From a virus, in the IMG/VR virus record IMGVR_UViG_3300027907_000025, positions 1 to 41,041 of that record: a stretch of 41,041 nucleotides of DNA; one strand, written 5' to 3'. The position numbers and the translations under genes were made by a program. Of this stretch, positions 29,388-38,342 are shown one piece after another. The first letter of the stretch is position 1, and every line of letters begins with the position of its first letter. The notes under the pieces were generated by a model, which was given only the letters and a program-made list of their open reading frames with translations, made no database searches and was not told where the DNA came from.

Positions 29388-31006
29388 GGCCCTCCTGGTT
29401 CATAAAGATAATCAATTGAAGCAAGGAACGTATCACCTACACAAGTTGATTCCATATACACAGCACCCGTGTAACCAACCCCTGCGGTACCAACCCAACG
29501 TTGGAATGTCTGCATACCCCCAGTCCAATAACTTTCATCCCAGTTAGATATGTCCCATTTCGAGCCTTCTGAATCCTTAGATATGGCCGCTCCCCCAGGA
29601 ATTGGCTCCTTAAAGTCAATAAGCATGTACAGGGTATATGTTGGAGTGTCCGTTGCTATAAAAGTTGGACGTGCCATCAGGAACTGCTTATTTCCACCAG
29701 GCATACCAAAATAACTGAAAACGGGCTGAATCACACCCCGGATACCACTTCCTACTGATTCATTGAGTTTGACATTATCAAAGAACCCTGTCATTCCAAG
29801 ACAAACTCGCCCGTCTTCAGTTCCAAACCAAAATTGGTTCAGAGCAACTTCAGAACACGATATCGGAACACCCTCAAACTTGGTCCAAGTATTCGTGTTT
29901 GTATATAGAACGTACTGTTCAAATGTCGGGAATGCTGAACGTGGTAATTGGACAAAGAACAGATTATCACGAGGATAGAGCTTCAATTGCCATCCCTGGT
30001 CAAATATACCAGCGGACATAAGCTCAGTAAGCTTGGGCTGAATTTTCCCAAGATAGTCGGTTGAACCGACACGCAACATTGATTGACCACCACGGGTTAC
30101 GTACGATAAAGGTTGAAGTCCCATTTCGCTCAAAATAAGAAGGTCACCCCCCATCGACTCAAAATTACGTCCACCACGTGGCATTCCACCAATGTAAAAC
30201 CTTCCCACCAGTCCAAAGTCAGTAACACTATCAGGATTAGTCCCCTTATAGATTAAAATATCTCCATTCTCGGCAGCAACACAAAGAATATCATCAATAC
30301 CTTCACCAGCATCAATAGACCATGCTGCAATAAAAACCAATGCTCCTCCATGGGGTAACAATGGTCCAAAATCAAACATCGTAGCAGGACCAGTTATAGC
30401 ATTAGTTGCTAGATACCAGGCTCGAGTTGATCCTTTCTCAATAAACCAGACACGACGTTTCCATGTAGTTACAAATACAAACAAATCGGGATCAACACCA
30501 TCAATTGTACCTCCTGAACCGGGTCCCTTTAATGGTTTAGTCCATGTCGTCCCATTATAATATCTGTATCCACCCTTATTCGAACATGTCAAAAGATAGT
30601 TTCCAGCGATGTTTGACATCATTACACTGGACATTACCCCATAACCATCGCCACCAGTAAGAGTTACAGCTGTTGGAGGATTATTTGTCGCAGCAGTAAC
30701 ATCAAATATCTTATCATCGGTTGCCGCAAACAATCGATAGCTAATAAAGTTCTCATGGTTCGGGTGATACTTCATCACAGTCCGAACAGGGGCACCAAGA
30801 TTAGTAGCCCATTCCTTCCAGCCCTTACGAGTACGTACGCCGTACTCTTGCGGAATCCAATTCGTGAGTCTTACAGCATCACCAGCAGGCATTGCATTAA
30901 TAGCATCACGCACATTAAGACCCCCAATCGGCGCAGGACTGGAAGACTTAATATGTCTTTGGGGCTTAGCGCCCCTAGGAGGAGGTTTACCTAGATTAGC
31001 GGCCAT
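29381..31006 (-). CDS. Tail nozzle/DNA stabilisation protein (gp10/gp12-like)
   Basis: 541 residues. The start MAANLGKPPPRGAKPQRHIK and SPAPIGGLNVRDAINAMPAG, with LTNWIPQEYGVRTRKGWKEW, mark the phage stabilisation or tail tubular protein family of short-tailed phages. The body is beta-propeller-like with repeated Gly-Gly-Asp strands. It closes the tail tube below the adaptor and holds the DNA in the head. The gene overlaps the adaptor by 11 bases. Confidence 0.85.
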   Translation of the reverse strand: MAANLGKPPPRGAKPQRHIKSSSPAPIGGLNVRDAINAMPAGDAVRLTNWIPQEYGVRTRKGWKEWATNLGAPVRTVMKYHPNHENFISYRLFAATDDKIFDVTAATNNPPTAVTLTGGDGYGVMSSVMMSNIAGNYLLTCSNKGGYRYYNGTTWTKPLKGPGSGGTIDGVDPDLFVFVTTWKRRVWFIEKGSTRAWYLATNAITGPATMFDFGPLLPHGGALVFIAAWSIDAGEGIDDILCVAAENGDILIYKGTNPDSVTDFGLVGRFYIGGMPRGGRNFESMGGDLLILSEMGLQPLSYVTRGGQSMLRVGSTDYLGKIQPKLTELMSAGIFDQGWQLKLYPRDNLFFVQLPRSAFPTFEQYVLYTNTNTWTKFEGVPISCSEVALNQFWFGTEDGRVCLGMTGFFDNVKLNESVGSGIRGVIQPVFSYFGMPGGNKQFLMARPTFIATDTPTYTLYMLIDFKEPIPGGAAISKDSEGSKWDISNWDESYWTGGMQTFQRWVGTAGVGYTGAVYMESTCVGDTFLASIDYLYEPGGPW

Positions 31007-31730
31007 ATCCAGTATCTGGGAGATTATTTACACCAAGATAAGGCATTCCACCACTACGTCCAATGGAATAAGACGCTACTGGACGATTAGCACCCAGAGC
31101 ATTTGCTAAAGCCTCATCATAAGCATCTTTGACAGAGGTTGTGTCAAATCCTTTCGCATCCCTATACCAAAACTTCAAAGCATTAATAATCAAGGAAGGA
31201 TCATAAAGCACAACATCATCGTCTGCTTGGATATGATCCCTGTATGTCGGAGGCGCAGTAGTAACGTCCTGGACCCATGAACGAGATTGATAGTCTATCT
31301 CAACTGCTTGCGGATCACTGGGAGCATAATAAAACTTAATCTTATCATTCGCGATTATATATTGTAAGGTAATGGTCGAACCCCCCAAATTTCTGGCCTT
31401 AAGTGCTCGCCATGATTGAGGAGATACGGGTCCAATAGGAATTGCAGAAGTATTATTCCATCCCGAATCATTCAGAAAATATTCTAAATCAACCGGCAGA
31501 TCATATTCAGTAATTGGGTCTTGAACCGATAATGACCACACCCTAACATGTTGCTGCCATTGATTCATACCCTCTTTAAGGAGCATATCCCCGGCATGTT
31601 GAAGCAATGCCCAACTCTGATACAAAATCACATCACGTGAACCAGCAATTGCAACAGGATCAATATCAATAACTCCCATCTGCGAAAGCGCTCTGGATAT
31701 TATGTCTGAAGTAGTCAAGTATCTTGACAT
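30996..31730 (-). CDS. Head-tail adaptor (tail tubular protein A-like)
   Basis: 244 residues. Pattern MSRYLTTSDIISRALSQMGV, QSWALLQHAGDMLLKEG, DLPVDLEYFLNDSGWNN and YDPSLIINALKFWYRDAKG fits the gp4/gp11-type adaptor that connects portal and nozzle in podoviruses. Alpha-helical ends around a beta core. It overlaps the zinc-ribbon gene by 16 bases. Confidence 0.83.
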   Translation of the reverse strand: MSRYLTTSDIISRALSQMGVIDIDPVAIAGSRDVILYQSWALLQHAGDMLLKEGMNQWQQHVRVWSLSVQDPITEYDLPVDLEYFLNDSGWNNTSAIPIGPVSPQSWRALKARNLGGSTITLQYIIANDKIKFYYAPSDPQAVEIDYQSRSWVQDVTTAPPTYRDHIQADDDVVLYDPSLIINALKFWYRDAKGFDTTSVKDAYDEALANALGANRPVASYSIGRSGGMPYLGVNNLPDTGYGR

Positions 31731-32122
31731 GGGATAATCTCCGCTTCAGGAATCTTTTCCGGAATATATCCAGATTCACACTTATGAAAAGCGTCTATAA
31801 CGTCCTGTTTGCGCTTCACAGCCTCTTGCTCATCCATCTCCTTACGCACTCGAAGGGTATCTGGATATACTTCATCAAAAAGAGCAAGTCCAGTCCGCTT
31901 TAAGTAATCACGCTGTTGTGATTTACTATGTATCCACTCACCATCAACTGTCGATTGAAATGAAGCAATCGTATCCGATACCACCATTGGTATCGTGATT
32001 TCACGATTCATCTCTGTACGACAACACCAAGGACGATCTGGCCTACGGGAATAGGAGGCAATGGATTGCCATACCTCCACAACCCGTCCGCATCCCCAAC
32101 ATTTGTAGGGGTAGATGGCCAT
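31715..32122 (-). CDS. Zinc-ribbon protein in the head module
   Basis: 135 residues. The N-terminal zinc ribbon uses Cys8, Cys11, Cys33 and Cys34 (FmdB-like: YPYKCWGCGRVVEVWQSIAS), then a helical charged C-terminal half (DTLRVRKEMDEQEAVKRKQ). Small FmdB-type zinc-ribbon proteins are common beside phage head genes, with unknown function. Confidence 0.78.
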   Translation of the reverse strand: MAIYPYKCWGCGRVVEVWQSIASYSRRPDRPWCCRTEMNREITIPMVVSDTIASFQSTVDGEWIHSKSQQRDYLKRTGLALFDEVYPDTLRVRKEMDEQEAVKRKQDVIDAFHKCESGYIPEKIPEAEIIPCQDT

Positions 32123-32722
32123 TTAAGCCACCACTTTTTCTTTCTTCAATTCCGCAAGAGCCTTAACCATCTCCTGTTGTTGAGCTTGCATCGCCTCAAC
32201 CTGTTCCTGAAGATGCTTATTTTCAGCCTCAAGCTTATCAAGAGGCGCAGTAGATTCTCTTGCCTCGAGCCAATTCTGTGCACGTCTACTAAGCTCTCTT
32301 AGGCCAGGATATTTAGCAATTGATTGATCATTAGCCTGTGCAATGGCTTCAACAGTTGTAAAACCAAAGTAACGAAGCTCTTCAATCATTGCTCGAGTCG
32401 CAAGCGGCCACTCTTTAAGTGGATAACCACTTTGCTGTTCCTTTTCACCAGCCTGATATCTTGCATAATGAGTCGGAAAACGGGCCTTATCATCCGGACG
32501 TGCCTCTCGGACAACAATATTGTTTTTGTCGCCAGGAGTCATAATTTGAACTAGAGTTGCATCCTTAAAGCAAGGACGCCCCTCAATCTCAGTACGTGCT
32601 TCATCAGGCAAAACATCTTGATAAAATTTCACATACAGCCTGGTATCCGCACTGTTATTATTAAAAATATTATGGTCATACTCCAAAGTCCTACTTGCAG
32701 GATCAAATTGTTCAATATCCAC
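32123..32722 (-). CDS. Conserved head-region protein with helix-hairpin and coiled coil
   Basis: 199 residues. Beta-rich N-terminal half (TRLYVKFYQDVLPDEARTEI, DATLVQIMTPGDKNNIVVRE), a helix-hairpin region (YFGFTTVEAIAQANDQSIAK then YPGLRELSRRAQNW) and a coiled-coil end (LEAENKHLQEQVEAMQAQQQ). Conserved proteins of this plan lie between capsid and adaptor in several phages. It may regulate assembly; nothing certain. Confidence 0.75.
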   Translation of the reverse strand: MDIEQFDPASRTLEYDHNIFNNNSADTRLYVKFYQDVLPDEARTEIEGRPCFKDATLVQIMTPGDKNNIVVREARPDDKARFPTHYARYQAGEKEQQSGYPLKEWPLATRAMIEELRYFGFTTVEAIAQANDQSIAKYPGLRELSRRAQNWLEARESTAPLDKLEAENKHLQEQVEAMQAQQQEMVKALAELKKEKVVA

Positions 32723-32732
32723 TTTCGGCTCC

Positions 32733-33077
32733 TTATGGGGCTACTCCATAGGCAGAACCACCTATTGGCATCGCTTGTCCCGTTTTGTTGACTTGAGTGC
32801 CTCCAGAAATAACACCATCAACTGCAATAGCTGCTGTTGCAGTCCTGAAAGCAATTACTTTGGCCGCAAATCCAACTGCTTCTACTCGAGCCCCATAAGG
32901 GGCAGGTTGTCCTATGCGTGCAATCGCCACGCCATCACCAGCAAGAAATCCCTTCGGAGTCGGAGGACCATATACTGAATTAATTCCAGCCCCAATACCT
33001 GTACTAAGGCCACCTACTCCTTGTAGTACATCTGGGTCATATATTGCACCAGCGATTCCGGAGGGATTGAGTGCCAT
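32733..33077 (-). CDS. Gly/Ala-rich head-associated protein
   Basis: 114 residues. Low-complexity Gly, Ala and Val; beta-strand-like repeated pattern (GVAIARIGQPAPYGARVEA, KVIAFRTATAAIAVDGVI). Shares a short STGIGAG or STGIGLG motif with the 69-residue protein at 33087-33296. A decoration or head-fibre protein is possible. No cysteine, no membrane segment. Confidence 0.68.
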   Translation of the reverse strand: MALNPSGIAGAIYDPDVLQGVGGLSTGIGAGINSVYGPPTPKGFLAGDGVAIARIGQPAPYGARVEAVGFAAKVIAFRTATAAIAVDGVISGGTQVNKTGQAMPIGGSAYGVAP

Positions 33078-33086
33078 GATTACTCC

Positions 33087-33296
33087 TTAGGGTGTTGCAG
33101 CATTACCGTCCGTATCAACCTTCAACACAATTGCAGCACCCCCAATAGCCATATTGTTAGGGGTTAAGGCGGTTCCGTCAGCAGCACCAGCACCAAGGCC
33201 GATACCAGTGCTCCAACCACCGTTACCCAAAACAGCATTCGAGGCATACACACAAGGTGCTGCAGGCGTTGTTGCCGAGGAAAAAGTAGCAGGCAT
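33087..33296 (-). CDS. Small head-associated protein
   Basis: 69 residues from ATG 33296, AAGGAGG upstream; the open frame extends to 33467, but that part is a shadow of the next gene. MPATFSSATTPAAPCVYASN and GGWSTGIGLGAGAADG. Resembles the neighbour at 32733 in its STGIG motif and Ala/Gly-rich strands, so both could be small decoration proteins that arose by duplication. Confidence 0.68.
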   Translation of the reverse strand: MPATFSSATTPAAPCVYASNAVLGNGGWSTGIGLGAGAADGTALTPNNMAIGGAAIVLKVDTDGNAATP

Positions 33297-33306
33297 AGTT
33301 ACCTCC

Positions 33307-33654
33307 TTACACTTTCTTCTTAGCAGCGGTTGTGGCGGGTGCCGGAGCAGGTGCTTCAGCAGGAGGTTCGACTGGAGGAGGAGCAGGTGCTTCAACGTCC
33401 GGTTCTCCTGCACCAGGTTCGGGGGGAGTTGATGGTTCCTGAACATGCTCAACGTGTGCATGAACATCTTCCTCGAACATGGGATCGGGTGTAGACCCTT
33501 CCCCTAGTTCATGTTCAGCACCCGTTTCCTTACTTTCAGGACCAGGACTCCTTGGCAATCGCCTCTCGAATGCAGGATCGTCTGCATAAACCTCGTCCGA
33601 ATCGGGGGCCTTTTTCTTAGGCTCCACAACCTTCTTCTCGGGTTCCGTAGACAT
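33307..33654 (-). CDS. Acidic Pro-rich head-region protein
   Basis: 115 residues, mostly disordered: MSTEPEKKVVEPKKKAPDSD, acidic middle, repeated PPEPGAGEPDVEAPAPPPVE and a basic KKKV end. Located immediately upstream of the small head proteins and downstream of the capsid gene. Such proteins may be internal or assembly factors; no domain is seen. Confidence 0.7.
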   Translation of the reverse strand: MSTEPEKKVVEPKKKAPDSDEVYADDPAFERRLPRSPGPESKETGAEHELGEGSTPDPMFEEDVHAHVEHVQEPSTPPEPGAGEPDVEAPAPPPVEPPAEAPAPAPATTAAKKKV

Positions 33655-33663
33655 GTTACCTCC

Positions 33664-34629
33664 TTACGGGGTCACAAGACGGCCTTGGAATTGCGAGCCA
33701 GAGCAAGTCAGATTACCCGCCCATGCAAGGATCGCAACTTCAGCATCTTGGTTAATTGCATAACGACGATTCGGGTTCAGAGACACGAAATTGCGCTTCG
33801 AATGCGGCCTCCACTTCAGGAACTTGGTATTCAGGAAGTAAGCAGTCTTAGCAGCCGCAAAACCACCGATACCACCGTCCAACAGAACATCGCAGTCCAT
33901 ATATTTGATGGTTGGGAAGCCCAATGCACCGAGCTTAGGATCGGTAAACCGTTGTTGTGCTTGAAGCGATGCAACATAAATGCCCCAGAAGATCGAATCC
34001 ATTACGATCAGATCAGGACGAGTTGAACCACGGACAAGGGATGACCACATCGTGTTCATCGCACCTTGGACAGTAGTCGAAGTAAGCGCAGCACCCGCAA
34101 GGGTATACTTGCTCCTCCAGAACGCCCAAGTTGCACGGTCAATGCCACCATAAGTACCGGTTGCAGGAGTAGTAGGAACAGCAGCATCAAGGCCAGTTAC
34201 CTTCTTACCACCGGCACCAGTCCCATCACTATAAATACCATCAGACGCAAGATTCTTCATGGTATCCTCGGCAACTTGAATCCGAGCTTCCATGAGATCA
34301 ATCATCTGTTCACGACCCGCATTCTGGAGTTGTTCCAGACCGGAAATCACAACAGGACAAGCAAGCTGCTTAATGTCATATTGTGCCGATGACAAGACAT
34401 CTTGTGCAGAAACCGGCAACAGATCGTAACCAGAGTACCAACCAGCGTTCGCATTTTGCGCGTAGCTAAGCTCCTCCATAATTACTGTACCACCGGAGAA
34501 GGTCTTAGTATTACCGCTCATTTGGATCTTAGCCAGCAAACCATTATTCTTGCTGACGTTATCCGCAATTTCGCGTGAGCGCTGCTCAATGGTCGTTGCG
34601 ACCATATCAGATACATTTGGGAAGGCCAT
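33664..34629 (-). CDS. Major capsid protein
   Basis: 321 residues from ATG 34629. Features of an HK97-fold coat: helical N-arm (DMVATTIEQRSREIADNVSK), EELSYAQNANAGWYSGYDLL with the E-loop region, the spine helix REQMIDLMEARIQVAEDTMK and a beta-rich P-domain ending (RRYAINQDAEVAILAWAGNL). Length and position after the scaffold gene fit. It has its own promoter at 34918-34946. About 400 copies per head would be typical for such phages. Confidence 0.88.
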   Translation of the reverse strand: MAFPNVSDMVATTIEQRSREIADNVSKNNGLLAKIQMSGNTKTFSGGTVIMEELSYAQNANAGWYSGYDLLPVSAQDVLSSAQYDIKQLACPVVISGLEQLQNAGREQMIDLMEARIQVAEDTMKNLASDGIYSDGTGAGGKKVTGLDAAVPTTPATGTYGGIDRATWAFWRSKYTLAGAALTSTTVQGAMNTMWSSLVRGSTRPDLIVMDSIFWGIYVASLQAQQRFTDPKLGALGFPTIKYMDCDVLLDGGIGGFAAAKTAYFLNTKFLKWRPHSKRNFVSLNPNRRYAINQDAEVAILAWAGNLTCSGSQFQGRLVTP

Positions 34630-34712
34630 GACTATTCCTCAAGGTTGAACAAATGAAACCTGACCCCGCTTTGCGCCGCTCAGTCTAAACCGATAACGCT
34701 AACGGGGTATCC

Positions 34713-35846
34713 TCATTCGCCTTGAGTATTCGTGAACTGGTGTTCAAGAATAGCACGAATCGATTTGTTGGCCGGAGTTGGTGTTGCAGTCTCTGTCTCT
34801 GAGCTTGGGGTTACTGACCCCGATCTTGCGCGAGCACGGGCGGCTGCTTCACTTTGCTTCTTACCTACATCCGATTGCTTCCTTGCATCCAATACACGAC
34901 GGACTGGCTCATGTATGAGTATAGCACGGTCGTACGCCTGTGTCAAGTCCATGGTTTGATTGCGTTTAATAGCAATCTCCATTAGATCCGCCATTGTATC
35001 TTTAACATCCCAATAAAATTCATGGGTTTTAGAAAATTGTTCAACCTCATCATTAACCCCTCTTTCAGTCTCCAATTCTTGGTTTCTAATTAACTGAGAT
35101 TGGGACTCAAACAAACGTTGCATCGGCTGAAGCTTTTCCTCCAAAAGACGTCCGATAACCGTCTCTTGACTTTGTGATTGCATCTGCTCGCCGGCCAGAA
35201 GCGAGTCAAGCATTTCCAAATTAACACCAAATGATTTAATAACGTTTGCAACAGTTTGTGCCTTCTGCTCAGGGGACCCAATACGCAAAAGAGTTGCTGT
35301 GCGCATTACATTATTCACCGCCTGCAACGGATTACCCCCTTCAGCATTTATGAAGGGAATATACGGTTGCATCATCTTCCCAAAATTACCCTCGAATTCT
35401 CGAGCTTGGGTCGATTGGTTTAGAGCCTTAGTAGCCTCAATCTCTCGCTTCCAAATCTCATCTTGAACTGGTTTCGGAATAGTTTTCCATACTTCTCGAG
35501 CCTCTGGGCGCCAGGTTCCGGGCGCTTGACGTTCAGGAGCAGTTCCAGGAGGGGTCGCTCCGGGGGCGGACTTTGGAATGGTATCAGCAGGGGGGGTCGG
35601 TATATCTATACCGGGTGGGGTGCTCGAGCCCGAGGGAGGTACCGCCTCGTGCGCGGGCGGAGTATCCTCAGATGGGGGGGTATCACCCTCAGAGGTATCC
35701 TCAGAACCCTCTGGAGTATCTTCTGAATCATTCGAAATATCTTCAGCAGCATCTGAAGGGTCTACAGAACCTTCCCCCGCATTTTCTGGGTCTTCAGCAG
35801 CATCCATGTTAGTTTCTAACAACTCTCGAATACTTTTAGTAGCCAT
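34713..35846 (-). CDS. Scaffolding protein
   Basis: 377 residues. Acidic, Pro/Ser/Asp-rich N-terminal ~125 (DAAEDPENAGEGSVDPSDAA, then TPPSEDTPP), helical middle and a basic C-terminal end (SEAAARARARSGSVTPSSET, KSIRAILEHQF), the charge distribution typical of scaffolding proteins that bind coat through a basic C-terminus. MATKSIRELLETNM at the start resembles NKSIRAILEHQF at the end. Located between portal and coat. An internal promoter for the coat gene lies near its 3' end. Confidence 0.85.
   Translation of the reverse strand: MATKSIRELLETNMDAAEDPENAGEGSVDPSDAAEDISNDSEDTPEGSEDTSEGDTPPSEDTPPAHEAVPPSGSSTPPGIDIPTPPADTIPKSAPGATPPGTAPERQAPGTWRPEAREVWKTIPKPVQDEIWKREIEATKALNQSTQAREFEGNFGKMMQPYIPFINAEGGNPLQAVNNVMRTATLLRIGSPEQKAQTVANVIKSFGVNLEMLDSLLAGEQMQSQSQETVIGRLLEEKLQPMQRLFESQSQLIRNQELETERGVNDEVEQFSKTHEFYWDVKDTMADLMEIAIKRNQTMDLTQAYDRAILIHEPVRRVLDARKQSDVGKKQSEAAARARARSGSVTPSSETETATPTPANKSIRAILEHQFTNTQGE
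34918..34946 (-). promoter_or_regulatory. Internal promoter before the capsid gene
   Basis: On the minus strand -35 TTGACA (34946-34941), 17-base spacer, -10 TATACT (34923-34918) with TG extension. It lies in the 3' part of the scaffold gene and would start RNA near 34911, for extra synthesis of capsid protein. Confidence 0.75.
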
Positions 35847-35866
35847 CTTAAGTCCTTTCGGCTATT

Positions 35867-37846
35867 TTAATGCCTCGCTTGAGGTGGTTCAGGAGGCGGT
35901 GGAGCCTGATTCGGAGTCGAACCAGGGTTTTCGACTTCCATTTTATTCATCAGGGTATCAAAAGATATATTCTGAGCCTGTGCAACATCCTTCTGAGCTT
36001 GCGCCATATTTCTCTGAGACTCTGAAGTACCCTTCTGAATATCTGCAAGATGTTTCTGAGCTTGCGCATCAAAGTTCTTAGCCTGCGCAACATCTTTAGG
36101 ATTAGGTGGTGGGGGCGGCGGAGGATTGGCAAGAGACTTCTCGACCGTCTTGATCATTTCATCAAGCACTGTTTCGATTCCTCTGCCCACCCGGAACCCC
36201 GCCGCACCCCATTGAAGTATTTTCAAGAGCCCAGTTGATGCTTGTGGAGCCACTTGAATGATTCCTTGAGCACTCATGAGAAACTCAGAAACCGCTCGGA
36301 TATAATCCATTCGGGCATCACGTTCTGCATTAAATTCTGGAACCGCCATTGAATCTGCATAAATCTCCACACGATACTTAAACATAGGACTCTGAAGCAA
36401 TTCAACCGCTTGCTGAGCCAATGGAGCGTCCGGAGTACGCATTATATTAGATCGCTCGATTATCGTCTCAGGTTGAAAGCAATTTCGAATCATCTCCGCT
36501 TTAACATTAAGTCCGTCTTGAATAAAGGAAGCCACTTCCAGCTGCAAGAATTGCAACTTCACAGAGCCATATTGAGCTTTTAGTTGCTGAGCGGTTGCCG
36601 TCTCAGTTGCCCTTGTAGCCCCTCGCATAATATCAGAAATGCCTGTGAGTTCATAGATTTGAGCTACAATCTCTTGACGCATTTGACGGAGCTTATCAAG
36701 GGTTGCCACGACCATATCAAGTGGCAACCAATCAACTGACCCCTTCATTCCACCCTTATCAGAAAAAGCAGACCAATTCCTAACAGGAATCATCCGGTTA
36801 TTTGCACCGGATTCGAGAGCACTGTTAAGTTCAGCATTGGTCTGGTCAAAGAATCCAACTACTTTAAGAGCACTTACAAGGATACTTATGCGATTATTTA
36901 CGTCATCAAGCTCCTTGTATTGGTCCTGGACAAGTAAGTAATCGGGCCTTGGAACCATCTTCGTGGTTGACATGAGCGCAAATAATGGCCTCGAGCAAGG
37001 CCAGAATTTTGGCAAGCGAAAATCAACCTCCCTCTCGTCAAGCATTTCATCAACACCTTTCGAGAGCCAATAACGGCAATTCTCTGCCTTAGACCATAGT
37101 TCCCATATTTCACAATATCGAACAGCCTCTGAACCAGGGTCATCAGATGCGGAACCGGACGTCGATGTTGGATTTCCTCGAGCATAAGCCAACTTCTCAG
37201 CTTTAGCCGCCCCAAAACGCTTCTTAGCGTCCTTCTTTGTCATCTTTACGCGTCGGGCAATCCATCGACAATCTTCCCAAGTCCTACAAGGACTCCAAAT
37301 GATGTCTTTCCAAAAGACATAATCGGTGATAACCTCCTCGTCCACAATACGTTCGAATTGAGTCGCGGGAACAAGAACATTTCCTTCCGGATCAGTAATC
37401 TCCGGAGTGATTCCCGGCTCAAACTTCGGTTCATATCGGAACCAGTTAAACCCCGCACCTGGGACCAAACGATCTTGTACAGCCTTCTTCGTAGCTGTAT
37501 CATAATCATCACGTTCCTTGATTTTAAGTAATCGCTCGAGTATCGTACCCGCCACACGTGCAACGTCATCATCTTGATCCTCGAATTCACGCACGACCAT
37601 TGGAGTCGGGAATCTTGCGTATAATGTCGATATCAAAATTCCCACGTTAGACGTGAAAAGATTATATTTCGAAGCGTCTTCATCTCCAGCTTCACGTATA
37701 TCTAAGAAGCGCTCATTAATCATTTTACCCTGATTATGCCACTTCTCGGTAAACTTAATACCAGAAGATATTTCCTTAATCCACCGCTCAACACTTCCTC
37801 GAGCTTTGGCAGGCGCTTCAGGCTTTTCCTCAGCATAATCAGCCAT
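35867..37846 (-). CDS. Portal protein
   Basis: 659 residues. Helical N-terminus, IKFTEKWHNQGKMINERFLD, then LVPGAGFNWFRYEP, VFWKDIIWSPCRTWEDCRWI and PRPDYLLVQDQYKELDDVNN, the portal family of short-tailed phages. Ring of twelve at the vertex through which DNA enters. The C-terminal barrel is rich in Gln/Ala repeats (QAQKHLADIQKGTSESQRNM) and Pro (PPPPPPPNPKDVA). It overlaps the preceding gene by 8 bases. Confidence 0.88.
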   Translation of the reverse strand: MADYAEEKPEAPAKARGSVERWIKEISSGIKFTEKWHNQGKMINERFLDIREAGDEDASKYNLFTSNVGILISTLYARFPTPMVVREFEDQDDDVARVAGTILERLLKIKERDDYDTATKKAVQDRLVPGAGFNWFRYEPKFEPGITPEITDPEGNVLVPATQFERIVDEEVITDYVFWKDIIWSPCRTWEDCRWIARRVKMTKKDAKKRFGAAKAEKLAYARGNPTSTSGSASDDPGSEAVRYCEIWELWSKAENCRYWLSKGVDEMLDEREVDFRLPKFWPCSRPLFALMSTTKMVPRPDYLLVQDQYKELDDVNNRISILVSALKVVGFFDQTNAELNSALESGANNRMIPVRNWSAFSDKGGMKGSVDWLPLDMVVATLDKLRQMRQEIVAQIYELTGISDIMRGATRATETATAQQLKAQYGSVKLQFLQLEVASFIQDGLNVKAEMIRNCFQPETIIERSNIMRTPDAPLAQQAVELLQSPMFKYRVEIYADSMAVPEFNAERDARMDYIRAVSEFLMSAQGIIQVAPQASTGLLKILQWGAAGFRVGRGIETVLDEMIKTVEKSLANPPPPPPPNPKDVAQAKNFDAQAQKHLADIQKGTSESQRNMAQAQKDVAQAQNISFDTLMNKMEVENPGSTPNQAPPPPEPPQARH

Positions 37847-38333
37847 TTAATTTCTCCTTGTTGTACACGGGCAACGGGTCCACGGGAGGCGTCTTCAGTT
37901 CATCCGGCCATCTATAAGTCAACACAAGACTTTTGTCGCACAACTTGATCTCCACATTGGGAGCTTCATGACCCGCCAAAATAATAGGATGACCGTCTAT
38001 ATCATTCCCAACTATAAATCCAACTATAGTTGGAACTATAGGTGGTGGTTCTGAACCTGGTCCCTTTGGTGCCGGCGTCTCTTCCCCGATCACAGTGATC
38101 GCTCCGTAGGCAGGATAATATAATTTTCTTCCCCAGTGTGCATACGTCTGAGCAGAGTTAAAGTCCGTTGTTGAAAACTGACAAGCTCTAAGACAACCAC
38201 TTACAAAACCATGCGAGAAATCTTTAGGATCACCCTCGAGCAGTTTCACAAACCAAGGCTCGCGTCTTGGGTGTTTGCCTATGAAGAGTCTTGCTTCCTT
38301 TATCCAAGGAAGCTCATATGGAACGATAGGCAT
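37839..38333 (-). CDS. Degenerate peptidoglycan-hydrolase-like protein (TIGR02594-type)
   Basis: 164 residues. Aligns by eye with phage endolysin-like proteins of the NlpC/P60-CHAP group (TIGR02594): PWIKEARLFIG start, SHGFVSGCLRA for the usual WCSAFVNWCL, TIVGFIVGND for GHVGFYVGE and NVEIKLCDKSLVLTYRWP for the end. The catalytic Cys is replaced by Ser40 or a neighbouring residue, and the His by Ile103, so the usual catalytic pair is missing. It may be a structural descendant (for example in the packaging or portal context where it sits) rather than an active lysin. The 3' region holds TATAGTTGG repeats. Confidence 0.65.
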   Translation of the reverse strand: MPIVPYELPWIKEARLFIGKHPRREPWFVKLLEGDPKDFSHGFVSGCLRACQFSTTDFNSAQTYAHWGRKLYYPAYGAITVIGEETPAPKGPGSEPPPIVPTIVGFIVGNDIDGHPIILAGHEAPNVEIKLCDKSLVLTYRWPDELKTPPVDPLPVYNKEKLNG

Positions 38334-38342
38334 TATTGCCTC

